In this document: positions 43,361 to 51,750 of the stretch, piece after piece
How positions within the stretch are numbered: the first letter of the stretch is position 1
Layout of the letters: each line of letters starts with the position of its first letter
Source: JBKPNX01 sp046732855
GTDB lineage: Bacteria > Pseudomonadota > Alphaproteobacteria > Geminicoccales > Geminicoccaceae
NCBI GenBank assembly: GCA_046732855.1
Contig: JBKPNX010000102.1
Location: 1-64,000, forward strand
DNA: 64,000 bases
Reading direction: 5' to 3'
Translations under genes and position numbers: made by a program
Notes under the pieces: model-generated
What the model was told of the DNA's origin: nothing
Seen by the model: the letters and a program-made list of their open reading frames with translations, nothing else
Databases searched by the model: none

Positions 43361-44962
43361 ATGATCAGACTGAGCCTTGCATTCTTTTCCTCGGTTGTCC
43401 TGCTCGCGGGTCCCGGGACGGCGATCGGCGCCCACTTGGGGCACTACGCCAACGTCGGCAAGGTCCACTTCGAGGTGAGCTGCACGCCCGAAGCGCAGGA
43501 GCACTTCGACTACGCGATTGCTCTGCTGCACTCGTTCTTTTACCCGGAAACCGTGAAAGCGTTCACGAAGGTCGCCGAGCTCGATCCGAGCTGCGGCATG
43601 GCCTTCTGGGGTCTCGCTCTGAGCTACAGGCAAAACCCGCTGGTCGCGGGCGCCGCGATCGAGGACAAGGCCTGGGAGGCGGTCGGGAAGGCAAAGGCTA
43701 TCGGCGCACAAACCGAACGCGAGACCGCCTACATCGCCGCCGTTGAGACCCTGTTCAAGGACTACGATGCGGTACCCTACCGCGAGAGGGTCCAGGCCTA
43801 CGCCGAGGCGATGGAGCAGCTGGCCGCGCGCTGGCCCGACGACGGCGAGGCGCAGATCTTCTATGCGCTCGCGCTGAACGAAGCGGCCGACCTCGCCGAC
43901 AAGACGCTGGCCAACCAGCGACGCGCGGGCGAGATCCTGGAGAAGCAGTTGGAGGCGCAACCCGATCATCCCGGGATCGCCCATTATATCATCCACACTT
44001 ACGACTATCCGGAGCTCGCCGAGCGCGGTTTGCCGGCGGCCAAACTGTATGCCCAACTCGCGCCCGATTCTCCCCATGCCAAGCACATGCCCTCGCACAT
44101 CTTTTCCATGCTTGGCATGTGGGACGATCTGGAAGCTGCGGACGAGTCTGCTGCACAGGCGTGGTACGATTATCAGACAGCCAATCTGGAGGGTGCGGTC
44201 ACGCCGGGTGAGCTGCACTCGCTCGATTTCCTCACCTACGCCTATCTACAGCAGGCAAAGGACGAGAAGGCCAGGCAGGCGGTGGAGCGTAGCCGCTCGG
44301 TCACGAAGTTTGCTCTGCGTCGGCTGGGGGGCGACAATGCATACGCCGCGATCCCTATGCGGTACGCGATCGAGCGGGGGCGCTGGGACGAGGCCGCGGC
44401 GCTGGAACCGGTTGACAGCGACTTCCCGGTGGCGCGCGCGATCAGCCACTTTGGCCGGGCGCTCGGCGCCGCCCGCAGCGGTCACCCTGACGCGGCGGCC
44501 GCGGACGTCAGCGAGCTGCGTGCTCTCCAGCAGGCCCTCGAGGAGAGGGGCGACGCATATTGGGCAGAGCAGGTCGAGGTTCAGTATGGTGCCGCGACCG
44601 CGTGGGTCATGTTCGCGCAGGGCCACGCCGAGGATTCGCTGACCTTCATGCGCGCCGCCGCCGATCTCGAGGACGCGAGCAAGAAGCATATTTCCATGGA
44701 AAACCGGCTCATCCCGATGCGCGAACTCCTTGGAGACATGCTGCTCGAGGCCGGGAAGCCCACTGAGGCGCTGGTCGAGTACGAGACGTCGCTCAAAAAC
44801 GCGCCTAACCGCTTTCGGTCCTATTACGGCGCCGCGAAGGCCGCGCAGGCCGCAGGCGATGCCGGGACCGCCACGGCGTACTTCCAAAAGCTCGTCAGCC
44901 TGGCCGCAGGCGGTGAGGGTGCGCGGGTCGAGATGGTCGAGGCCAAGGAGGCTCTGGGCTAG
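43361..44962 (+). CDS. Secreted TPR-repeat protein
   Basis: This 533-residue protein is predicted to be periplasmic, with a Sec-like signal (residues 1-24, ending near AIGA). Helical TPR-type repeats fill the rest. The N-terminal block HFDYAIALLHSFFYPETVKA followed by ELDPSCGMAFWGLA, and the later IAHYIIHTYDYPELAERG and SPHAKHMPSHIFSMLGMW, belong to a conserved family of TPR proteins with clustered histidines of unknown function. ATG 43361 is taken as the start. It lies in the middle of the binding-protein array on the same strand, which suggests joint function, perhaps as a scaffold. This is inference from position. Confidence 0.85.
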   Translation: MIRLSLAFFSSVVLLAGPGTAIGAHLGHYANVGKVHFEVSCTPEAQEHFDYAIALLHSFFYPETVKAFTKVAELDPSCGMAFWGLALSYRQNPLVAGAAIEDKAWEAVGKAKAIGAQTERETAYIAAVETLFKDYDAVPYRERVQAYAEAMEQLAARWPDDGEAQIFYALALNEAADLADKTLANQRRAGEILEKQLEAQPDHPGIAHYIIHTYDYPELAERGLPAAKLYAQLAPDSPHAKHMPSHIFSMLGMWDDLEAADESAAQAWYDYQTANLEGAVTPGELHSLDFLTYAYLQQAKDEKARQAVERSRSVTKFALRRLGGDNAYAAIPMRYAIERGRWDEAAALEPVDSDFPVARAISHFGRALGAARSGHPDAAAADVSELRALQQALEERGDAYWAEQVEVQYGAATAWVMFAQGHAEDSLTFMRAAADLEDASKKHISMENRLIPMRELLGDMLLEAGKPTEALVEYETSLKNAPNRFRSYYGAAKAAQAAGDAGTATAYFQKLVSLAAGGEGARVEMVEAKEALG

Positions 44963-45024
44963 AACGTGGCGATCGGGACGCCTCGAGCTCTACAGCCCAA
45001 GGCGCTTTTCGCGAACTGCCGAAA

Positions 45025-45151
45025 GTGTCATCATGCCGCAGTGACAGCCGAATGAGCTTTCAAATTCGCGCTGCTGTGGCGCCGGCGATCAAGCCGCTCG
45101 CGGGGCGACTCGATTGGAGATCGACGCCGGACTTCGAACAGGAGACTTCGC
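45025..45151 (+). promoter_or_regulatory. Duplicated leader B of the binding-protein array
   Basis: This 127-base stretch is a diverged copy of 38875-39001. The hairpin at 45046-45072 has the same stem strands, AGCCGAAT and ATTCGCGCT, while the loop (GAGCTTTCAA) differs from the first copy. GCGACTCGATTGGAGA is identical in both. AGGAG at 45140-45144 is the ribosome binding site. The leader seems to have moved with its gene when the array expanded. Confidence 0.6.
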
Positions 45152-46153
45152 ATGCATATCATGCAGTCTCGCCGCGATTTCCTCACCACCCTGTCTGCAG
45201 CCGGCGTGGCCGGCATCCTTGGCGCCCGAGGCTCGCTCGCCGACGAGGACGGCCCGCCGGAAACCGCCACGCTCCGGCTCTTTGGTAACGCGAGCATCTG
45301 CCAGGCGCCTGCATACATCGCCGAAGATCTGCTGCGCGCGGAAGGCTTCACCGACATTCGCTACGTGCGAAACCTGCCCGTCGACGCGGTCGCACGCGGG
45401 GTAATCGACTTCGGCTTCAAGACGCCCGGGTGGATCGTCTCGCAAGTGGAGGCCGGCCGGCCGGTCACGGCGTTGGCTGGCGTGCATCCCGGGTGCTATG
45501 AGCTGTTCGCGCGGGAGCCCGTCCGAACCATCAGCGACTTGAAGGGCCGGAAGGTAGCCATCCCCGAGGGCTACGGCTCGAGCGGACACCTGCTCCTCGC
45601 GATCATGGTCGCGCAGGTCGGGCTCGATCCCCGCAAGGACATCGACTGGGTCATCACACCCGCCAGCCACCCTCTGGAGGCCTTTGCCCAGGGGCAGGTC
45701 GAAGCCTTTCTCGCATTCCCGCCCGAGCCGCAGGAGTTGCGCGCCCGCAAGGTCGGTCGCGCCATCCTCAACACGACCACGGACAAGCCTTGGTCGCAGT
45801 ATTTCTGCTGCATGGTGGTGGGCAACAGAGAGTTCATCAACAATCATCCCCGCGCCACCAAGCGCGTCCTGCGCGCCATTCTCAAGGCCAACGACATCTG
45901 CGCCGCCGAGCCGGCGCAGGCCGCGCAACGCCTGATCGATGCCGGGTTCACGAAGAGCTACGATTACGCGCTCCAGACCCTCACCGAGCTGCCGTACGCC
46001 AGCTGGCGCGAGTTCGACCCGGAAGACGCAATGCGGTTCTATGCCCTGCGCCTCCACGAGGTCGGCATGATCAAGTCCACGCCTAACGAGCTCATCGCCG
46101 AGGGCGCCGACTGGCGCTTCCTCAACGAGTTGAAGCGCGAGCTGAAGGCGTGA
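45152..46153 (+). CDS. Tat-exported NMT1/TauA-type substrate-binding protein, copy 5 of 5
   Basis: This 333-residue paralogue has the Tat signal SRRDFLTTLSAAGVAGI and mature start at DEDGPPETAT. The five cysteines are ICQAPAY, HPGCYELF, YFCCMVVG and DICAAEP. Its first residues, MHIMQSRR, match copy 1 (MHIGQSRR) and its leader matches the leader of copy 1. The body is closer to copy 3 (YGSSGHLLLAIM against IGSSGHLLLASI). That mix suggests recombination between array members. A hairpin follows the stop. No permease or ATPase of the nitrate/sulfonate class is encoded nearby. Confidence 0.9.
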   Translation: MHIMQSRRDFLTTLSAAGVAGILGARGSLADEDGPPETATLRLFGNASICQAPAYIAEDLLRAEGFTDIRYVRNLPVDAVARGVIDFGFKTPGWIVSQVEAGRPVTALAGVHPGCYELFAREPVRTISDLKGRKVAIPEGYGSSGHLLLAIMVAQVGLDPRKDIDWVITPASHPLEAFAQGQVEAFLAFPPEPQELRARKVGRAILNTTTDKPWSQYFCCMVVGNREFINNHPRATKRVLRAILKANDICAAEPAQAAQRLIDAGFTKSYDYALQTLTELPYASWREFDPEDAMRFYALRLHEVGMIKSTPNELIAEGADWRFLNELKRELKA

Positions 46154-46160
46154 AGGGGAC

Positions 46161-46194
46161 CCGGCCGGGCGACCGGTCGCCAGGTCGCGGCCGG
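46161..46194 (+). terminator. Hairpin closing the binding-protein array
   Basis: CCGGCC with GGCCGG and, inside them, GCGACC with GGTCGC form a 12-base-pair stem with a two-base bulge and an eight-base loop. It starts seven bases after the stop at 46153. No T tract follows. Confidence 0.55.
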
Positions 46195-46222
46195 AAGATT
46201 TCCACCAAGCAGGAGAGAGACA

Positions 46223-46355
46223 ATGATCAGATTCGTCTTTGTTTTTTTAAGCATCTGCTCTCGTCACCGCGCCGATTTCAGCCGGCGCCGCCGACCTCAC
46301 GATCTGGTGGTCCAAGGGCTACTACCCGAGCGAGGACGAGGGGCTGCGCCGAATC
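46223..46355 (+). pseudogene. Out-of-frame start and signal peptide of the binding protein at 46356
   Basis: ATG 46223, preceded by AGGAGAG (46211-46217), encodes MIRFVFVFL and then runs out of frame. The downstream frame, read from 46251, gives ASALVTAPISAGAADLTIWW, which completes a good signal peptide and the first strand. One extra A in TTAAGC at 46249-46250 explains the break. The in-frame alternative is blocked by TAA at 46248-46250. This could be a true frameshift mutation or a sequencing error. Confidence 0.75.
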
Positions 46356-47558
46356 GTGGCCGGCTTCGAGGACGAGACGTCGACCAAGGTCGACCTGACC
46401 TTCGTGAGCATGCCCGATCTCGCAACGAAAACTCTCGCCGCGCTGGAGTCGGGCGAGCCGCCGGATGTCGACTTCCTGATTAGCGAGCAGATGCGCCGCT
46501 GGGCCTTTGACGGCGCCCTCCTGAATCTCGACGATGTCATAGGACCGATCGCGGCCGATCTCGACCCGACCGTGCGCGAGCTTGCGGTCATGGAGAACGG
46601 TCGAGACTGGGGGCGGGGCTACTACCGGATGCCGATCGGATTGGCCACCGTTCACATCCACATGTGGCAGAGCCTGCTGGACCAGGCCGGCATCCCGCGG
46701 AGCGCGATTCCGGGCGAGTGGGACGCGTTCTGGGACTTTTGGTGCGACGAGGTCCAGCCGGCGGTGCGTCGGCTGCCTGGGCACGAGAAGACATTCGGGG
46801 TCGGCCTGACGCTGTCGACCTCGTCCCAGTCCGACGCCCTCAATCAAATCGTGATGTTCCTGCTGGCGCATGACGCCTACTTCATGAGCCCGGACGGCCG
46901 CCTCCTGTTCGATGAGCCGGGCATGCGTGGGCGGATCGTCAAGGCGCTGGAGAGCCTGACCGCGCCAGCCAAGAAGGGCTGCGTTCCACCCGGCGCGCTG
47001 AACTGGACCGACACCGACAACAACGCCAATTTCCTCAACCAGACCGTGGTGATGGTCGCGAACGCGTCCCTGTCGATCCCGGCATCGCAGCGCGAGACGA
47101 ATCCGGAAAACTACTACAAGAACATCGCCACGATTCCGTGGCCCAAGGCCGTCGATGGAGGCCCACTGACCCAGTTCGGGGGTAGCATATACTTGCTCTC
47201 TTTCAACGCGAGCCCGAACACCGACCGGGCCAAGGCCTTCCTGCGCTATCTGCTGCAGCCGGAGCAGCTCGGGCGGTATCTCGAAGCGACTCAGGGGCGC
47301 TTCTTCCCGCCGATGCCAAAACTGCTCGAGCGCCCGTTCTGGCAGTCCAGCAGTGACCCGCACGTCGCCGCGCTTACGCGCCAACTTGCGGGGTCGGAGA
47401 AGAAGTTTGTGCCATCTGCGTACAACTGGAAGTACCAGAGGGCAGAGGCCGAACGGGTCTGGCCAAAGGCGGTCGCGCGCATTGTCGTCGACGGCTGGAC
47501 CGCCGAGGCCGCGGTCGACGAGGCGATCGCCCGCAGCAAGCAGATCATGAGCGAATAG
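46356..47558 (+). CDS. Family 1 extracellular sugar-binding protein, N terminus displaced by frameshift
   Basis: This 400-residue open frame begins at GTG 46356 inside the mature protein. The true product would start at 46223 if the one-base shift were removed. The fold is that of MalE/UgpB-type solute-binding proteins of CUT1 transporters. Strand 1 (WWSKGYYPSEDEGL) is upstream of this frame. LAALESGEPPDVDFLISEQ and GGSIYLLSFNASPNTDRAKA are the usual ligand- and hinge-region blocks, and the tail is AVDEAIARSKQIMSE. Without the signal peptide it could not be exported. No dedicated permease follows. The next binding-protein gene has its own. Confidence 0.8.
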   Translation: MAGFEDETSTKVDLTFVSMPDLATKTLAALESGEPPDVDFLISEQMRRWAFDGALLNLDDVIGPIAADLDPTVRELAVMENGRDWGRGYYRMPIGLATVHIHMWQSLLDQAGIPRSAIPGEWDAFWDFWCDEVQPAVRRLPGHEKTFGVGLTLSTSSQSDALNQIVMFLLAHDAYFMSPDGRLLFDEPGMRGRIVKALESLTAPAKKGCVPPGALNWTDTDNNANFLNQTVVMVANASLSIPASQRETNPENYYKNIATIPWPKAVDGGPLTQFGGSIYLLSFNASPNTDRAKAFLRYLLQPEQLGRYLEATQGRFFPPMPKLLERPFWQSSSDPHVAALTRQLAGSEKKFVPSAYNWKYQRAEAERVWPKAVARIVVDGWTAEAAVDEAIARSKQIMSE

Positions 47559-47781
47559 GCGTTGACTTTGGCAGCTCGCCGTACGCGAGGCCGCGTACAG
47601 CGGACGCCGCGCGCGGGTCGATTCCGCCGCGACCGGCTGACCAGTCCCGCGGCTCGCGCTCCGCGCGGCCAAAACGCATCACGGTGCGCCGCCTTCCGGC
47701 AACGCGCGTGCGTGCGCGCGCGAAATGCGCTAGATCAACATCAACGGGGCGCGCAGGGCGTCCTGGCGGGACAGGAAGGCT

Positions 47782-47787
47782 AGGAGG
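47782..47787 (+). promoter_or_regulatory. Ribosome binding site deciding the start at 47792
   Basis: AGGAGG lies four bases before ATG 47792 and fixes the start of the sugar-binding protein against the longer frame from 47684. Confidence 0.85.
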
Positions 47788-47791
47788 CATC

Positions 47792-49054
47792 ATGAAGCTT
47801 CATCGCAAGCTGATGGCGACCGCCGGCGCACTGGCGCTGACCGTCGCGGCCGGCGTCGTGGTGGCCCAGAACAAGGGCCAGGTCGAGGTGCTGCACTGGT
47901 GGACCTCGGGCGGCGAGGCGGCCGCGCTGAACGTGCTGAAGCAGGACCTTCAGGCGAAGGGCATCGGCTGGCAGGACATGCCGGTCGCGGGCGGCGGCGG
48001 CGAGCAGGCGATGACCGTGCTGCGCGCCCGGGTAACCGCCGGCAATCCCCCGACTGCGGTGCAGATGCTCGGCTTCGACATCCGCGACTGGGCCGAGCAG
48101 GGCGTCCTCGCCGATCTCAGCGAGACCGCCGCGGCCGAGGGTTGGGCCGATGTCGTGCCGGAGGCCGTGCAGTTCTTCTCGAGCTACGAGGGCGCCTGGA
48201 TCGCCGCGCCGGTGAACGTGCACTCGACCAACTGGATCTGGGCGAACAAGAAGATCTTCGACGAGCTCGGGCTGGCCGAACCGACCAGTTGGGACGAGCT
48301 GATCGCCGCGCTCGACAAGATCAAGGCGGCCGGTTACGTCCCGCTCGCCCATGGCGGCCAGGCCTGGCAGGACGCCACGATCTTTGACGCTGTGGTCAAC
48401 TCGACCGGCGGAATCGAGTTCTACAAGGCGGCGCTGGTCGACCTCGACCCGGATGCGCTCGGCTCGGACACCATGAAGCAGGTGTTCGACCGCATGGCCA
48501 AGCTGCGCACCTACGTCGACGACAATTTCTCCGGCCGAGACTGGAACCTCGCCACCGCGATGGTGATCGAGGGCAAGGCCGGCATGCAGATGATGGGCGA
48601 CTGGGCCAAAGGCGAGTTCATCAACGCCGGCCAGGTCCCGGGCAAGGACTTCCTCTGCTTTCGCCACCCGGGCACGCAGGGCACGGTGACGTTCAACACC
48701 GACCAGTTCGTCATGTTCAAGGTCGGCGAGGACCAGCGGGAAGCCCAGATCGAACTCGCGAAGTCGATCATGGCGCCGTCGTTCCAGTCGTCGTTCAACG
48801 TGGTCAAGGGCTCCGTGCCGGCGCGCACCGACGTCTCCGACGAGGCGTTCGACGCCTGCGGCAAGAAGGCGATGAAGGATCTGGCCGAGGCCAACGAGAA
48901 AGGCACGCTGCTGGGCTCGATGGCGCACGGGCACGCGGCGCCGGCGGCGGTCAAGAACGCCGTCTACGACGTGGTCACCGCGCACTTCAACGGCGAGTAC
49001 GATTCGGAGACGGCGGTCCAGGAACTGGTCAACGCGGTCGCGGCCGCGCAATAG
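47792..49054 (+). CDS. CUT1-type sugar ABC transporter substrate-binding protein
   Basis: This 420-residue periplasmic protein is the first gene of an ABC transport operon. The signal peptide is residues 1-26 (MKLHRK, hydrophobic core, VVVAQ). The mature protein starts GQVEVLHWWTSGGEAAALNV, the classic first strand of glucose/mannose-type binding proteins. AGNPPTAVQMLGFDIRDWAEQG, NWIWANKKIFDELGLAEPTSWDEL and MQMMGDWAKGEFINAG follow and match that group. The latter is also known from GtsA-like proteins, so a hexose or related polyol is a possible ligand. The presence of two oxidative enzymes in the same operon argues for caution about this. Confidence 0.93.
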   Translation: MKLHRKLMATAGALALTVAAGVVVAQNKGQVEVLHWWTSGGEAAALNVLKQDLQAKGIGWQDMPVAGGGGEQAMTVLRARVTAGNPPTAVQMLGFDIRDWAEQGVLADLSETAAAEGWADVVPEAVQFFSSYEGAWIAAPVNVHSTNWIWANKKIFDELGLAEPTSWDELIAALDKIKAAGYVPLAHGGQAWQDATIFDAVVNSTGGIEFYKAALVDLDPDALGSDTMKQVFDRMAKLRTYVDDNFSGRDWNLATAMVIEGKAGMQMMGDWAKGEFINAGQVPGKDFLCFRHPGTQGTVTFNTDQFVMFKVGEDQREAQIELAKSIMAPSFQSSFNVVKGSVPARTDVSDEAFDACGKKAMKDLAEANEKGTLLGSMAHGHAAPAAVKNAVYDVVTAHFNGEYDSETAVQELVNAVAAAQ

Positions 49055-49181
49055 TTTCCGGCTCAGGGTAGGGTCCGAGCGATCGGGCCCTACCGTTCCG
49101 GGCAGTCCCGGTGGCGGGGGAAGTGGCCGCGGGTCGAGCGAAGCTGCACCGCGTCCGATCGGAGCGTAGGCAACCGACGCC

Positions 49182-50771
49182 ATGGCCGAGGGCAATCTGG
49201 ACCTGGTGATCGTCGGCGCCGGGTTCGCCGGCATGTACATGCTGCACCGGGCGCGGGCGATCGGCCTGTCGGCGCGCGTGTTCGAGGCCGGCGGCGGGGT
49301 CGGCGGCACCTGGTACTGGAATCGCTACCCGGGCGCACGCTGCGACGTCGAGAGCATGGAGTATTCCTACCAGTTCTCGGACGAGCTCCAGCAGGAATGG
49401 GACTGGACCGAGCGGTACGCCGCCCAGCCGGAGATTCTGCGCTACGCGAACCACGTCGCCGACCGGTTCGATCTCCGCCGGGACATCCGGTTCGACACGC
49501 GCGTGAAGGCGGCCGGCTTCGACGAGGGGCAGAACCGCTGGGTGGTCGAGACCGCGGATGGCGCTCGCACCGCAGCCACCTGGTGCGTGATGGCGACCGG
49601 CTGCCTGTCCTCGACCAACGTGCCGGATTTCGAGGGGCTCGATCGTTTTCGGGGGGCCTGGTACCACACCGGCAACTGGCCGCACCAAGGCGTCGATTTC
49701 ACCGGTCTGCGGGTCGGCGTGATCGGGACCGGCTCGTCGGCGGTCCAGTCGATCCCCCTGGTCGCGCGGCAGGCGGCGCATCTGTTCGTGTTCCAGCGCA
49801 CACCGAACCACGTCGTGCCCGCCCACAATGGCCCGCTGGATCCCGAGGTCCGAGCGCACGTCAAGGCGAACTACCCGGCTTTGCGCGCCCGCGCCAAGCA
49901 GGGGCGGACCGGCCTGCTCTACCCGATCAGCCAGAAGTCTGCGATGGAGGTGAGCGACGAGGAGCGTGAACGCGAATACCAGGCCAGATGGGAGCAGGGT
50001 GGCCTCGGCTTCATCGGCACATTCGGCGACCTGTTGTTCAACAAGGACGCCAACGATACGGCCGCCGAGTTCATTCGGCGCAAGATCCGAGAGACGGTCC
50101 GCGATCCGGCCGTTGCGGCAATCCTGTCGCCCCGGTCGGTCGTCGGTTGCAAGCGCCTGTGCATCGACAGCGGCTATTTCGAGACGTTCAACCGCCCGAA
50201 CGTCACCCTCGTCGACGTAAGCAAGCAGCCGGTCGAACGCATCGTCCAGGACGCCATCGTGGTTGGCGGGCGGCACTACGTGGTCGACGCGATCGTGTTC
50301 GCCACCGGCTTCGATGCGATGACCGGAACGTTGCGCAGAATCGACATCCGGGGCCGCGCCGGCCGCGCGCTCAACGACAAATGGGCCGCGGGTCCGCGCA
50401 CCTATCTCGGGGTCGCGACCGCAGGATTCCCAAATCTCTTTATCATCACGGGTCCGGGGAGTCCGTCGGTGCTGAGCAACATGCTGCCGTCGATCGAGCA
50501 GCACGTCGACTGGATCGCGGACTGCATCGGCTCGGCGCGCCAACAAGGTTGCGCGCGGATCGAAGCGACCGAGCCCGCCGAGGACCGTTGGGTGGCGCAC
50601 GTCAACGAGGTCGCCAGCGCCACTCTCTATCCGACCTGCAATTCCTGGTACCTGGGCGCGAACATCCCCGGCAAGCCCCGGGTGTTCATGCCCTACCTCG
50701 GCTTTCCCGCATATGTGCAAAAATGCGCCGAGGAGACGGCTGCCGGGTACCAGAGCTTCGCGCTGAGCTGA
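49182..50771 (+). CDS. Baeyer-Villiger-type flavin monooxygenase
   Basis: This 529-residue cytoplasmic enzyme is predicted to use FAD, NADPH and oxygen to convert a ketone to an ester or lactone. VIVGAGFAGMYML (residue 9) is the FAD-binding GxGxxG. GGTWYWNRYPGARCDVES is the conserved block after it. FRGAWYHTGNWP (about residue 156) is the FxGxxxHxxxWP fingerprint of Baeyer-Villiger monooxygenases, and VIGTGSSAVQSIP the NADPH-binding GxGxxA-type loop. LGANIPGKPRVFMPYLGF near the end also fits cyclohexanone-monooxygenase-like enzymes. It lies between the binding-protein and permease genes of an ABC operon, ten bases before the permease. The transported ligand may be its substrate. Confidence 0.93.
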   Translation: MAEGNLDLVIVGAGFAGMYMLHRARAIGLSARVFEAGGGVGGTWYWNRYPGARCDVESMEYSYQFSDELQQEWDWTERYAAQPEILRYANHVADRFDLRRDIRFDTRVKAAGFDEGQNRWVVETADGARTAATWCVMATGCLSSTNVPDFEGLDRFRGAWYHTGNWPHQGVDFTGLRVGVIGTGSSAVQSIPLVARQAAHLFVFQRTPNHVVPAHNGPLDPEVRAHVKANYPALRARAKQGRTGLLYPISQKSAMEVSDEEREREYQARWEQGGLGFIGTFGDLLFNKDANDTAAEFIRRKIRETVRDPAVAAILSPRSVVGCKRLCIDSGYFETFNRPNVTLVDVSKQPVERIVQDAIVVGGRHYVVDAIVFATGFDAMTGTLRRIDIRGRAGRALNDKWAAGPRTYLGVATAGFPNLFIITGPGSPSVLSNMLPSIEQHVDWIADCIGSARQQGCARIEATEPAEDRWVAHVNEVASATLYPTCNSWYLGANIPGKPRVFMPYLGFPAYVQKCAEETAAGYQSFALS

Positions 50772-50781
50772 GCCGAAGGCG

Positions 50782-51714
50782 ATGGCGACGATCTCGCAGC
50801 AACTGGCCCAGGCGAGTGCCGCAGCCGGCGGCGGTCTCCGCGTTCGATTCCAGGAGCTGCTGCCGCGCGTCGTGCTGGCGCCGAGCTTTGCCGCCGTGCT
50901 GATCTTCGTCTACGGCTTCATCCTGTTCACCGCGTATCTGTCGTTCACGAACTCCAAGATCCTGCCGAGCTTCGCCTTGGTCGGAATCGAGAACTACGCC
51001 AAGCTGTTCGCGTTGCCGAATTGGAGGATCGCGCTCGCGAACCTCGCGATCTTCGGCGGCCTGTACATCGTGGTGTGCACCACGATGGGTCTCCTGCTCG
51101 CGATCCTGCTCGATCAGAAGATCCGGGCCGAGGGCGTGCTCCGGCCGATCTATCTTTACCCGATGGCGCTGTCGTTCATCGTCACCGGCACCGCCTGGAA
51201 ATGGTTCCTCGACCCCGGGATCGGCCTCGAGCAGGTGGTGCGCAGCTGGGGTTGGACGAGCTTCACCTTCGACTGGATCAAGAATCGCGACATGGCGATC
51301 TACTGCGTCGTGATCGCCGCGGTATGGCAGTCGACCGGGTTCGTGATGGCGATGTTTCTCGCCGGCCTGCGCGGGATCGACAACGAGATCATCAAAGCCG
51401 CACAGATCGACGGTGCCTCGGTGCCCAAGCTGTATCGGCGGATCATCATCCCGCTGCTGCGCCCGGCGTTCCTGTCCGCGTTCGTCGTGCTCGCTCACAT
51501 GGCGATCAAGTCATACGACCTGGTGATCGCGCTCACCGGCGGCGGGCCCGGGCGCGCCACCGAGCTGCCCGCAACCTTCATGTATTCCTATACCTTCACG
51601 CGCAACCAGATGGGGATCGGCGCGGCGTCCGCGGTGATCATGCTGATGATGATCGCCTCGATCATCGTCCCCTATCTCTACGCCGAGCTGCGTGGCGGCG
51701 GCCGTGTCCAGTAG
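50782..51714 (+). CDS. CUT1-type ABC transporter permease (MalF/UgpA-like)
   Basis: This 310-residue inner-membrane permease has six predicted helices. The EAA-type coupling motif is KAAQIDGASVPKLYRRIIIP (about residue 208). LYPMALSFIVTGTAWKWFLDP and VIAAVWQSTGFVMAMFLAGL are conserved in this group. The first 25 residues are polar and precede a helix starting RVVLAPSFAAVLIF. It starts ten bases after the monooxygenase stop, so co-expression is likely. It pairs with the permease at 51861. Confidence 0.93.
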   Translation: MATISQQLAQASAAAGGGLRVRFQELLPRVVLAPSFAAVLIFVYGFILFTAYLSFTNSKILPSFALVGIENYAKLFALPNWRIALANLAIFGGLYIVVCTTMGLLLAILLDQKIRAEGVLRPIYLYPMALSFIVTGTAWKWFLDPGIGLEQVVRSWGWTSFTFDWIKNRDMAIYCVVIAAVWQSTGFVMAMFLAGLRGIDNEIIKAAQIDGASVPKLYRRIIIPLLRPAFLSAFVVLAHMAIKSYDLVIALTGGGPGRATELPATFMYSYTFTRNQMGIGAASAVIMLMMIASIIVPYLYAELRGGGRVQ

Positions 51715-51750
51715 TACTCGCCACCGCAAGGAGCGAGCGATCGCTGTCTG

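Noticed and set aside
46241..46250. Programmed frameshift at the T7 run before the displaced binding-protein gene
   Set aside because: The stop TAA at 46248-46250 closes the wanted frame right after the run. The shift required is +1, not the -1 promoted by a TTTTTTA heptamer, and slippage in the T run leads to a stop.
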